This document shows positions 8,249-14,763 of a stretch of DNA of 64,000 bases, piece by piece (the first letter of the stretch is position 1; each line of letters begins with the position of its first letter). Origin of the DNA: Aneurinibacillus sp. Ricciae_BoGa-3 (GTDB lineage Bacteria; Bacillota; Bacilli; Aneurinibacillales; Aneurinibacillaceae). A model generated the notes under the pieces. That model did no database searches, was not told the DNA's origin, and was given only the letters and a program-made list of their open reading frames with translations. The DNA lies in NCBI RefSeq assembly GCF_028421645.1, contig NZ_CP116887.1:808001-872000 (forward strand). The letters are read 5' to 3'. Both the position numbers and the translations under genes were made by a program.

Positions 8249-8764
8249 TTATTGGCCTTTGGTTAGGCGAATCACATCAAGGAGGCTGATTTTCTGGTGT
8301 GTTCGCTGATGGAAGAGTTCCTTTTCCTGTACATGATCAACGAACAGTACGCCATTTAAATGATCGATTTCATGTTGAATACAGCGGGCAAGTGCACCTT
8401 TTGCCTGGAAGAAAATTTTCTCTCCTTTCCTGTTAAGACTTGTTACTTTAATGGATTTGGCTCTCTTTACTAGTCCCGCAAACTTTGGAAAAGATAAACA
8501 AGTCTCCAGGCCAGCCTGCTGCCCATGCCATTCGATAATTTCAGGATTTATCAGTTCAATTAATCCCTGTCCAACATCGACTACAATGATTCTTTGAAGA
8601 ACACCGATCTGAGGGGCGGCTAATCCCACGCCATTGCGGGCCGCGTACAGGGTATCGGCCATGTCATCAAGGAGTTGTAAAATTTTCGATGTTATTCGGG
8701 GAACCGGGCTGGCTACTGTTCTGAGTATCGGATCGCCAAACTGTATGATTGGTCTCTTTGCCAT
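8249..8764 (-). CDS. def: peptide deformylase
   Basis: Metalloenzyme that removes the formyl group from the initiating methionine of new proteins. Motif I is GVGLAAPQ (45-52), motif III is Q130-H131-E-x-D-H135 with the two metal-binding His and catalytic Glu. Motif II, normally EGCLS, reads E87-T-C-L-S, with the metal ligand Cys89 kept and Gly replaced by Thr. Length (171) is in the normal range for type I/II enzymes. Start ATG 8764 has GGGGG 8 nt upstream. It is not next to fmt, so it may be a second, accessory deformylase. Confidence 0.88.
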   Translation of the reverse strand: MAKRPIIQFGDPILRTVASPVPRITSKILQLLDDMADTLYAARNGVGLAAPQIGVLQRIIVVDVGQGLIELINPEIIEWHGQQAGLETCLSFPKFAGLVKRAKSIKVTSLNRKGEKIFFQAKGALARCIQHEIDHLNGVLFVDHVQEKELFHQRTHQKISLLDVIRLTKGQ

Positions 8765-8862
8765 GTTCTTTTCCCCCGCTATCTAAGCTTAGTGATACTG
8801 GCATCTTATTCGGATTACGCTCTATATGTTTTTTTATGTAAATTTACCTGTCTCGTTTAATA

Positions 8863-8888
8863 GAAAAAGCCGCCATGATTGGCGGCCT
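8863..8888 (-). terminator. terminator of the yjcZ-like gene
   Basis: Minus strand: GGCCGCC, short loop, GGCGGC, then five T. It lies 38 nt after the yjcZ-like stop. Confidence 0.8.
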
Positions 8889-8925
8889 CTTGCATTGGTT
8901 TTCAATGCAGAGAAATTATTGGCCC

Positions 8926-9018
8926 TTAACAACCGTCGCACGCACAAGCGATGATAACTAAGAGAATAAACAGAACCAGAATAACCGCGAAAGCTTCTTC
9001 TCCACCAAAAAAGCTCAT
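8926..9018 (-). CDS. YjcZ-family tiny membrane protein
   Basis: Thirty residues: MSFFGGEEAFAVILVLFILL followed by VIIACACDGC. It matches the tiny Bacillus transmembrane family (YjcZ type): a short Gly/Phe head, one hydrophobic helix rich in I/L/V, and a Cys-containing end. Such proteins are typically made in the spore-forming cell and sit in the membrane; their function is not known. GGGAGG lies 7 nt upstream of ATG 9018, and a terminator follows. Confidence 0.85.
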   Translation of the reverse strand: MSFFGGEEAFAVILVLFILLVIIACACDGC

Positions 9019-9132
9019 GTTATGACCTCCCGTGTATCACGTAATTGATTACACTTCATATTACGTAGGTAGGCATAGACAAGTGCTGGGCTGTTGCCTA
9101 AATTAGATAAATGCTTCCTCCATGGACAATCC

Positions 9133-9163
9133 AAAAAAGCCGCCTGATTCCTTCCAGGCAGCT
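9133..9163 (-). terminator. terminator of the Trp/His repeat gene
   Basis: Minus strand AGCTGCCTG pairs with CAGGCGGCT around an 8-nt loop, followed by six T. Confidence 0.85.
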
Positions 9164-9245
9164 GATTTCGTTTGCGTTGGCTTTTATGGTTAAACGTCAA
9201 ATTTTTGCCAGATGCATGGTATTGTCTACGGCAACTTCTGTGTCT

Positions 9246-9494
9246 TTACCGGTGGTACATCTGATGCCACTGCTGCCAGGTACCATGGGGATGGTGCTGG
9301 TGCCACTGCTGCCAGGGTACATAAGGATTTTGCTGATGCCACTGCTGCCAGGTGCCATGAGGATAATGCTGGTGCCACTGCTGCCAGGGGACATAAGGAT
9401 ACATATGGTGCCATTGCTGCCAGGTGCCATAGGGATGGTGGTGGTGCCACTGTTCCCAGGGGACATAAGAATAGTATGGTTGACGTTCTTGCAT
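9246..9494 (-). CDS. Trp/His/Gln-rich tandem-repeat protein, spore-coat-like
   Basis: 82 residues, MQERQPYYSYVPWEQWHHHH at the start, then alternating units P-Y-V-PWQQWHQ and P-H-G-TWQQWHQ, about 10-11 residues each, to the end MYHR. Nearly a quarter of the protein is His or Trp. I choose ATG 9494 because AAGGTG stands 5 nt upstream; the frame can extend to 9527 without an RBS. Several other frames across it on both strands are artefacts of the repeats. Low-complexity Trp/His/Tyr proteins of this kind occur in spore coats of Bacillales; that role is inferred from neighbours. Confidence 0.65.
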   Translation of the reverse strand: MQERQPYYSYVPWEQWHHHHPYGTWQQWHHMYPYVPWQQWHQHYPHGTWQQWHQQNPYVPWQQWHQHHPHGTWQQWHQMYHR

Positions 9495-9622
9495 ACAATC
9501 ACCTTCATTTATGGATTCGTTCTCCATAGTCTATGCGCAGGCGTACACAAAGAGCTTATTTATTCCAAATATAGGCAAAAACCAGATTGAACCCACTTAA
9601 TGCGATGATTGCCAGGTCCTCC

Positions 9623-9736
9623 TCACCATTCATCCGCAAAGCCTATGATTAGTAAGATCACACCAATAACGGTAAGTATCAGCCCGATTCGTTGTAAATT
9701 TTCAGGGACAAAAATGTCCTCTATATGGTTTGCCAT
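9623..9736 (-). CDS. 37-residue single-pass membrane protein
   Basis: MANHIEDIFVPENLQRIGLI begins the protein, and a hydrophobic helix runs from about residue 17 to 33 before the end FADEW. GAGGAGG lies 8 nt upstream of ATG 9736, an excellent RBS. It follows gerPE by 72 nt in the same direction, at the place where gerPF stands in Bacillus operons, but it is unrelated to GerPF. It may be co-transcribed with the gerP operon. Family not recognised. Confidence 0.7.
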   Translation of the reverse strand: MANHIEDIFVPENLQRIGLILTVIGVILLIIGFADEW

Positions 9737-9808
9737 CTGTGGCCTCCTCCTCAGATTTAACATCCCTACAGGATATGTTCACAGAGGAGAATTGCCCACA
9801 CAATAGAC

Positions 9809-10162
9809 TCACTCATGAATGGTTTTCTTTCGATCGTCGGTATGAACCGATTTGTTTGAGCCCACTTGAAAAATAGCGGATGCAGCAATATCCACAATGT
9901 GGACTTTTTTTACGTTAATCCAGGGAGATTTATTTTTGACACTCATGTGGAGATCCTCATCCACAATGGGTTGGGGAATGGGCCTCTTAAACAGAGGATA
10001 GTCGGAAAACTTCGGTTCATTTCCGATAAAAGTGGCCTTCCCCTGTTGTACCTCGATCTCTTGTGAACGGGGCCTAACATGCACAGCATCTCCCACTAAG
10101 ACAATGGCGCTTTCTGCAACCACTGCAATTTTAATGCTCTTGACTGCTGATATTCTATTCAT
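9809..10162 (-). CDS. gerPE: spore germination protein GerPE
   Basis: GerP proteins are made in the mother cell and help germinants pass the spore coat. This 117-residue protein begins MNRISAVKSIKIAVVAESA and has the GerPE layout: an N-terminal strand set similar to GerPD (IKI...SAIVLVGD), a central YPLFKRPIP segment and a second similar strand set (VHIVDIAASAIFQVGS). AAGGAG lies 9 nt before ATG 10162; the longer frame overlaps gerPD. It is fifth from the front of the run. Confidence 0.85.
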   Translation of the reverse strand: MNRISAVKSIKIAVVAESAIVLVGDAVHVRPRSQEIEVQQGKATFIGNEPKFSDYPLFKRPIPQPIVDEDLHMSVKNKSPWINVKKVHIVDIAASAIFQVGSNKSVHTDDRKKTIHE

Positions 10163-10175
10163 CGTTCTATACTCC

Positions 10176-10337
10176 TTACCGAGGAGGAACTTTTGCGGGC
10201 ACTTCCGGTGGCGCTTCAGATATCGAGGCACACGTAATAGTCCTCGTGTCGCCTATTAACAATACGGAAGAACTGGAAATTTCAATAATTTTGATGTTGC
10301 CCACTGAAATCTCTTTGTTGATTACCTTCATGTTCAT
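10176..10337 (-). CDS. gerPD: spore germination protein GerPD
   Basis: 53 residues, beginning MNMKVINKEISVGNIKIIEI and continuing SSSSVLLIGD, the short single-module GerP fold. Its ATG overlaps the gerPC stop as ATGA (10334-10337), which implies translational coupling. The gene is separated from gerPE by 13 nt. It is expected to act with the other GerP proteins in the spore coat. Confidence 0.85.
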   Translation of the reverse strand: MNMKVINKEISVGNIKIIEISSSSVLLIGDTRTITCASISEAPPEVPAKVPPR

Positions 10338-11074
10338 GAAATACCATTCCCCTCTTTAGATAGTTTACTTATATAATTTTCTACTGCGGTCCGCACGTCT
10401 CTCTTTACTTTTTTTACAATAATGTCCTTCGTTGATTCCCGATTGCCGGTGACGGAATCGCTGTTCGTATCATTTAGATAGTAATGGATACGATTGTCCA
10501 TCTGCTGGTTAATATCTTCAACAATAAACTCACGGGCTTCTTGATGTAATTTGTATCTGTATTTTCTCTCTAAAGCATGAATTTCTTTAGGCAATTCCCG
10601 ATTTATATAGTGGCCCACCTGATTTTTGATCTGCTGAAAAAGACGCGAAGGAGGAGGCTGAATGGGGACATCCTCTGCCGTTGTGTCATGGATGGCTAAT
10701 TCGTCAATGTTGCCTAAACTCTGCGGGGTGACTCCAATGTTTAACGTTCCTTCCAGTTTTTCAACTTTTAACTGGTCGAATTTATATTCCATTTTTTCCA
10801 CAATTACTGGACGCTGATTTTTTAACTGATTCACTTCATGCTGCAGCTGCTGAAGTGTCTGCTCTAGTTGATAAATGGGGATTTGTTGTTGGGCAAATTC
10901 ACGCTGTAGCTGCTGGATCCTTTGCTCAAGCTGGTGGGTGGGTGCTTCCTGCCGTTCCGTATCGCGGTTCTGCAGCTGCTGAATCTTCTGCTCTAATTCG
11001 TTTATTTTCTCTGCCTGCCAGTTAATATGGGCATAAATCTGTTGATAAAATGATTGCATGTCATTCTGGTGCAT
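10334..11074 (-). CDS. gerPC: spore germination protein GerPC
   Basis: 246 residues. An N-terminal coiled coil with Gln-rich heptads (about residues 5-95, for example KINELEQKIQQLQ and QLEQRIQQLQ) is followed by a globular part with KLEGTLNIGVTP and a charged helical tail. This is the GerPC organisation; the family protein is about 200 residues, so the coiled coil is slightly expanded. Start ATG 11074 has GAGGGGG 8 nt upstream. It overlaps gerPD by 4 nt. Confidence 0.85.
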   Translation of the reverse strand: MHQNDMQSFYQQIYAHINWQAEKINELEQKIQQLQNRDTERQEAPTHQLEQRIQQLQREFAQQQIPIYQLEQTLQQLQHEVNQLKNQRPVIVEKMEYKFDQLKVEKLEGTLNIGVTPQSLGNIDELAIHDTTAEDVPIQPPPSRLFQQIKNQVGHYINRELPKEIHALERKYRYKLHQEAREFIVEDINQQMDNRIHYYLNDTNSDSVTGNRESTKDIIVKKVKRDVRTAVENYISKLSKEGNGIS

Positions 11075-11154
11075 ATAACCGGCCCCCTCTGCTTCTATCC
11101 TATGCAAATTTGTATCTAGGTGTTAGCCCATGACAAATTTCATTTATATAAGAG

Positions 11155-11382
11155 TTATCGCGGAGGGGGCAGCGGCACTGAAAAATTCTGCATGGCCTGC
11201 GATGTTGCGGTTTTTGCGGAAGATCCCTCCTGTTTGCCTGCCTTTTGTTCCGTTGCATTGTGTACGGTAGACGCAGGCTTTATTATGCCGGCGCTTCCGA
11301 TTTGTAAAACGGAAGAGTTGGTCATTTCGTTGACGCGAACTGTGGTAATCACAATACTTTGATGAACCGTTAGACCAGGCAT
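11155..11382 (-). CDS. gerPB: spore germination protein GerPB
   Basis: 75 residues. The N-terminus MPGLTVHQSIVITTVRVNEM leads into TNSSVLQIGSAG, a typical GerPB sequence, and the tail is a flexible Ser/Lys/Gln stretch ending in PLPPPR. RBS AAGGAGG lies 8 nt before ATG 11382. It stands between the second GerPA/F paralogue and gerPC in the operon. Confidence 0.85.
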   Translation of the reverse strand: MPGLTVHQSIVITTVRVNEMTNSSVLQIGSAGIIKPASTVHNATEQKAGKQEGSSAKTATSQAMQNFSVPLPPPR

Positions 11383-11403
11383 TGTCCTCCCCTCCTTACA
11401 TAG

Positions 11404-11625
11404 TTACAAAGTGCCTGCAATGTTTGCATCCGCAAAATGCGGGTCGTTCACATTGGTAGCAGTGAAACGATTATCCAATTTTATTGTTTCAGACGTATTG
11501 AAGGAGCCTGCCCCGGCAAACGTTTTTGAAGTGCTTTTTGGTGACAGAACGAAAGCATCACCAAAGTTGACGATTGCGCTGTGATCGACGCTAACAATAT
11601 TTACCGCTCCAACGATGGAAGGCAT
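11404..11625 (-). CDS. GerPA/GerPF-family spore germination protein (second copy)
   Basis: 73 residues beginning MPSIVGAVNIVSVDHSAIVN and continuing FGDAFVLSPKSTSKTFAGAGSF, then FTATNVNDPHFADAN. GerPA and GerPF share this fold, so I cannot say which of the two it is. It is second in the operon, where Bacillus has gerPB, and no GerPA/F paralogue is found at the 3' end where gerPF usually stands. RBS AAAGGG lies 7 nt upstream of ATG 11625. Confidence 0.85.
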   Translation of the reverse strand: MPSIVGAVNIVSVDHSAIVNFGDAFVLSPKSTSKTFAGAGSFNTSETIKLDNRFTATNVNDPHFADANIAGTL

Positions 11626-11638
11626 TCATAACCACCCT

Positions 11639-11857
11639 TTACAGATCCTTAACATTTGCATCCGCAAAATGGGGATCGTTGTTATTGGTGACACTGGGGC
11701 CGTTCAAGATATTGAGTATGTTCACAGTATTACTGCCGCCTGATCCATTAAAGGATTTTGAAGCGCTTTTCGGACAAAGGATTTCAGTTTCATTGAGATT
11801 AACGATTGAGCTGTGATCCATGCTTACTATGTTTATACTTCCGACAAATGAAGGCAT
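11639..11857 (-). CDS. GerPA/GerPF-family spore germination protein (first copy)
   Basis: 72 residues, MPSFVGSINIVSMDHSSIVN at the start and NNDPHFADANVKDL at the end, about half identical to its downstream paralogue. It is first in the gerP operon, the gerPA position. I use ATG 11857 (AAGGATGG upstream) rather than 11887, whose extra residues (MNSNTKGWMS) lie outside the family pattern. The two paralogues are separated by 13 nt. A sigma-K-like promoter lies 35 nt upstream. Confidence 0.85.
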   Translation of the reverse strand: MPSFVGSINIVSMDHSSIVNLNETEILCPKSASKSFNGSGGSNTVNILNILNGPSVTNNNDPHFADANVKDL

Positions 11858-11891
11858 AGACATCCATCCTTTTGTATTGGAGTTCATGATG

Positions 11892-11919
11892 TATTGTATG
11901 ATGCATTTACCCAGAAGTT
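11892..11919 (-). promoter_or_regulatory. sigma-K-like promoter of the gerP operon
   Basis: Minus strand: AACT, 15 bp, CATACAATA. This fits the sigma-K pattern (mACm and CATAnnnTA) known to drive gerP in Bacillus, so expression should be in the late mother cell. Confidence 0.6.
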
Positions 11920-12207
11920 CATCTTTGCCGTACAGATTGAAAGGTTAAAGTTTATCTACATTTAAAAGGAGTAATTGTTCAAATTGTGGATAGAATAAGA
12001 CTATCGACTTTTGTTGTGTATCCGACCATAAAACTAGTAATGCTAGATTCCGTTGTGTGTACTGATCGAAAACTCATAATTATCTGCATCTATGCTCCCT
12101 TTCTGGCTTTTACGCAAGGGAGTGCATGACCTCATTGGAGAATAGTAACAAGGAAAATAGCTGGGTTGTTGTAATAATGTCATAAAAAAATTGAGAAAGG
12201 AGCGTTC

Positions 12208-12864
12208 GTGTATCACATGGGCACACGATTGTTTTTCTCATTGTTCGTTATTACTGGTTGCTTATTTTTCTCTATCGGACAAGTTACTAAGGTTCAGGCA
12301 TCTACACTTACATACGGCAGTAAAAGCCAAAATGTACGATATGTACAACTCCGCTTACAAAATCTCGGTTATTTTCATACCAACGTTACTGGTTTTTACG
12401 GTTCACAGACCCGTCAGGCGGTACTTCAGTTTCAGCGAGACAACCATATGAGGCCCGATGGCCGGGTTGGTCCGGCTACATGGACAAAACTCCAGCATGC
12501 AGGTTCCCGCAAGCAAAGCGAAATCGACCAGCTTGCCCACCTCATCTACGGGGAAGCACGCGGGGAATCTTATTGGGGGCAAGTAGCTGTTGGGGCAGTG
12601 GTGATGAACCGGCTCAAATCGCCTTACTTTCCTCATTCTATACCAGGCGTCATTTTTCAGCCGGGGGCATTTACCGCGGTCGCTGATAGGCAATATAATT
12701 TAACGCCAAATTTCAAAGCATACCGGGCGGCACTGGCTGCCTTTAACGGAGCGGATCCTACCCGGCATTCGTTGTATTATTTCAATCCGAAACTCGCGAC
12801 TTCTCGGTGGATTTGGTCGCGGCCAAGAACTGTAAGAATTGGAAAGCATGTATTTGCCCACTAA
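12208..12864 (+). CDS. sleB: spore cortex-lytic enzyme SleB
   Basis: Lytic transglycosylase that cuts muramic-lactam cortex peptidoglycan during germination. Layout (218 residues): signal peptide about 1-31, peptidoglycan-binding repeat about 36-96 (VRYVQLRLQNLGYF ... DGRVGPATW), then the SleB/CwlJ hydrolase domain with the catalytic Glu116 in HLIYGEARGES and the conserved end YFNP. GTG 12208 has AAAGGAG 5 nt upstream; ATG 12217 is an alternative. No ypeB partner follows, unlike the usual sleB-ypeB operon, so this may be a second SleB-like enzyme. It diverges from the gerP operon. Confidence 0.88.
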   Translation: MYHMGTRLFFSLFVITGCLFFSIGQVTKVQASTLTYGSKSQNVRYVQLRLQNLGYFHTNVTGFYGSQTRQAVLQFQRDNHMRPDGRVGPATWTKLQHAGSRKQSEIDQLAHLIYGEARGESYWGQVAVGAVVMNRLKSPYFPHSIPGVIFQPGAFTAVADRQYNLTPNFKAYRAALAAFNGADPTRHSLYYFNPKLATSRWIWSRPRTVRIGKHVFAH

Positions 12865-12869
12865 AATAG

Positions 12870-13160
12870 TTATAGTTTAATCATGACCTGGGTTCCATCC
12901 TGCAATTTGATGTCCACAAGTATAAGGTTTTTTCGCTGCTGTAATTCTTGGATGACGGAAGCGAGCAGAGGTTTAATCAGCTTTGGATCTGGTGGGGCAA
13001 TGAGAAAGGGCGACTTATCCATCTGGTGGTAGCCCCCTTTAATTGCCAGCCTCCATACAAATTTAGAAGATAGGATGGATGCACACACGCGCAGCATGCT
13101 GTAGGGTAGCGGAATGGTAAATTTGCGATTGTTATCGGTTTGAATTTTAACTTTAATCAT
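12870..13160 (-). CDS. hypothetical protein of the DUF2089/SHOCT-like operon
   Basis: 96 residues, MIKVKIQTDNNRKFTIPLPY at the start and LVDIKLQDGTQVMIKL at the end. The ends match those of the upstream gene product (VNLPIKLVKAV ... IVDIHSANGDTVAVTIE), so it looks like a stand-alone copy of that protein's C-terminal beta domain. It starts 7 nt after the upstream stop with a GAGTAGG site. Function unknown. It is the third gene of a three-gene operon and converges on sleB with a 5-nt gap. Confidence 0.75.
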   Translation of the reverse strand: MIKVKIQTDNNRKFTIPLPYSMLRVCASILSSKFVWRLAIKGGYHQMDKSPFLIAPPDPKLIKPLLASVIQELQQRKNLILVDIKLQDGTQVMIKL

Positions 13161-13167
13161 ATAAAAC

Positions 13168-13545
13168 CTACTCAATAGTAACTGCTACAGTGTCGCCATT
13201 AGCCGAGTGGATATCAACAATTTGCCCATCTAATTCATTTTCAATCGCATCGATTAGCAAATCAATGTCTAAATCTTTTACGTATTTTTCTGCCTGGGGT
13301 ACGTTCACCGCGATGCCGTGCCCCGCTTTTAACACGGCTTTCACCAGCTTAATCGGTAAGTTGACACTGACGTTGTCGTTTTCTTTTGAAACGATGCGTA
13401 TTTTTAGCGTTTTATCTAAATAGCCATGAGAAGCAGCCGGGACTGATCCTGTTTCTTTTAGGACGTTGATCAGTTCAGCCGCTTTATCCGTGTTGATTTT
13501 TCCTTCTTGGACCATCGCCAGTACCTTAGAGATTTCTTCCTTCAT
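13168..13545 (-). CDS. SHOCT-like / YvlB-type protein
   Basis: 125 residues. The N-terminus (MKEEISKVLAMVQEGKINTD, then KAAELINVL) is the helical SHOCT-like module found in YvlB and related envelope-stress proteins. The C-terminus is a beta-rich domain (KIRIVSKENDNVSVNLP ... DTVAVTIE). It lies between the DUF2089 gene and the beta-domain gene, a grouping seen in Firmicutes. ATG 13545 has GGGGG 7 nt upstream, within the 3' end of the preceding gene; 13548 is also possible. No membrane helix is present. Confidence 0.78.
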   Translation of the reverse strand: MKEEISKVLAMVQEGKINTDKAAELINVLKETGSVPAASHGYLDKTLKIRIVSKENDNVSVNLPIKLVKAVLKAGHGIAVNVPQAEKYVKDLDIDLLIDAIENELDGQIVDIHSANGDTVAVTIE

Positions 13546-13556
13546 CATACATCCCC

Positions 13557-13928
13557 CTATACATCTTTTAATAATTGAATGGCTTCTTCAGCCGTTATGT
13601 CACCGTTCTCCAACAGGGAAACAACTTTCTTGGCATCTCGCTGAGGTCTTTTCGGCGTACTCTTATCATCTGTAAGAGCCGAGACAATCTCATTTAATTT
13701 TCCGCGTACGGTTGGATAAGAAATACCGAGTTCTTTCTCCACTTCTTTAATGTTTCCTCTGCAGATCAGAAATGTCTCCACAAATTGCAACTGTTCTGCT
13801 GATAAAGAACCAATCTTTGATAATGTGAACGTATTTTCAATTGTTGTTTGGCAATGCGGGCACTGCAGTTTTGTCACATGCAATGAATGGCTGCATACCG
13901 GGCAGTTAGTCAAAACGGAATAGGGCAT
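13557..13928 (-). CDS. DUF2089 zinc-ribbon / HTH-like protein
   Basis: 123 residues. A zinc ribbon with Cys9, Cys12, Cys23 and Cys26 (NCPVC ... QCPHC) precedes a helix-turn-helix-like segment (FVETFLICRGNIKEVEKELG followed by ISYPTVRGKLNEI), then a SHOCT-like helix pair (SLLENGDITAEEAIQLL). This is the DUF2089 architecture, most likely a DNA-binding regulator of its own operon. RBS AAAGGAAA lies 5 nt before ATG 13928. The 5' flank is an AT-rich stretch of about 200 nt. Confidence 0.82.
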   Translation of the reverse strand: MPYSVLTNCPVCSHSLHVTKLQCPHCQTTIENTFTLSKIGSLSAEQLQFVETFLICRGNIKEVEKELGISYPTVRGKLNEIVSALTDDKSTPKRPQRDAKKVVSLLENGDITAEEAIQLLKDV

Positions 13929-14122
13929 GGCAATTTCCTTTCGCTTTATTTGAGTCGATTATATAATCAAAAATTAATAAAGTAAATATCATAATTAAAT
14001 TATTTTAGAAAAAATCCGTTAGTAATTAATATAATTCATTATTGTATTGAATAATTAAACACAATTGATGGTGTTAATGCCCTTTGTGCAGAAATGCGAA
14101 TTAATTCATAATAAATTTTACT

Positions 14123-14149
14123 CACTAAGCATGTGTTTAGTGGTACAAT
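14123..14149 (+). promoter_or_regulatory. promoter -10 and palindrome ahead of the c-di-GMP riboswitch
   Basis: TACAAT at 14144-14149 is a likely -10. Directly before it CACTAAGC-ATGT-GTTTAGTG (14123-14142) forms a near-perfect palindrome covering the spacer, a good place for a repressor. No strong -35 is visible. Confidence 0.45.
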
Positions 14150-14164
14150 ATACCCGACTGATTA

Positions 14165-14236
14165 GGGCAAACTTATCGAAAGGTAAGGACGCAAAACTAT
14201 AGGGGCTTATGTCTTTAGGCATGCTAGCCAGTTGCC
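14165..14236 (+). promoter_or_regulatory. c-di-GMP-I (GEMM-I) riboswitch
   Basis: The conserved GEMM-I parts are all present in order: GGGCAAAC, a GAAA tetraloop hairpin (CTTATC-GAAA-GGTAAG), GGACGCAAA, and the closing half GGCATGCTAGCC then TTGCC. P1 pairs GGCAA (14166-14170) with TTGCC (14232-14236). The AGGAGG of the next gene starts at 14237, touching P1, so ligand binding could control translation as well as, or instead of, transcription. I see no separate terminator between the aptamer and the gene. Confidence 0.9.
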
Positions 14237-14247
14237 AGGAGGAACAC

Positions 14248-14562
14248 ATGAAGGATACACAAGACAACTTAACAGGGGCATTACAGGAGTTTTTTTTCTT
14301 ATTAAAAAAATACCCGGACGATGTGAGATATGTTTCTGAGTTTCGAAACTTTTTGCGAAATTTTCTACGTATAAATTCCGGCAGGGATTCGCTCCCTACC
14401 ATGGAAGTTACTACGATTCTGAAAAATGATAAGCCTATTATTTTTAAAGTGATGCAGGAAAGCAAAGAAAATTGGTTGCATATTCTGACGCATGCGGTGA
14501 TGGACATTCATGAAGCGAGAAGCAGGATCGCGACAATCTTTGATAAAGATGAGGTAAGATAA
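14248..14562 (+). CDS. orphan protein under c-di-GMP riboswitch control
   Basis: 104 residues: MKDTQDNLTGALQEFFFLLK at the start, then a helical segment rich in Phe and Arg (FRNFLRNFLR), a short strand region (MEVTTILKNDKPIIFKVM) and a helical tail (LHILTHAVMDIHEARSRI). No signal peptide or membrane helix. I do not recognise a family. AGGAGG lies 5 nt before ATG 14248 and directly after the riboswitch. It is monocistronic, ending at a strong terminator. Because its expression is tied to c-di-GMP, a role in motility, biofilm or sporulation choice is a reasonable guess. Confidence 0.85.
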   Translation: MKDTQDNLTGALQEFFFLLKKYPDDVRYVSEFRNFLRNFLRINSGRDSLPTMEVTTILKNDKPIIFKVMQESKENWLHILTHAVMDIHEARSRIATIFDKDEVR

Positions 14563-14613
14563 ACTGAGACGAGAGGACTCTTCACAGTCTGGCAATAGAG
14601 CGTATTTGTTATC

Positions 14614-14643
14614 AAGCCACTCCCGGAGTGGCTTTTCTTTTTT
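14614..14643 (+). terminator. terminator after the c-di-GMP-controlled gene
   Basis: AGCCACTCC pairs with GGAGTGGCT, followed by TTTCTTTTTTT. Confidence 0.9.
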
Positions 14644-14763
14644 TGCCCTTACGTCAATAGAGATGTTCATGATAAGATAGGTAGGTTAATTATGGTTCTA
14701 CTTATTAAAGTACATGTTCCTCAACTTTAGTAAGTTAGTGGATTTCCCCGGGAAAGGCGGTTG

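Noticed and set aside
7680-9500. Regular repeats that might be taken for CRISPR
   Set aside because: The repeats are contiguous and coding, without unique spacers, and no cas genes are present.
9111-9590. Several long frames on both strands over the WQQWHQ repeats
   Set aside because: Same repeat effect; only the minus-strand frame with AAGGTG before ATG 9494 gives a coherent protein.
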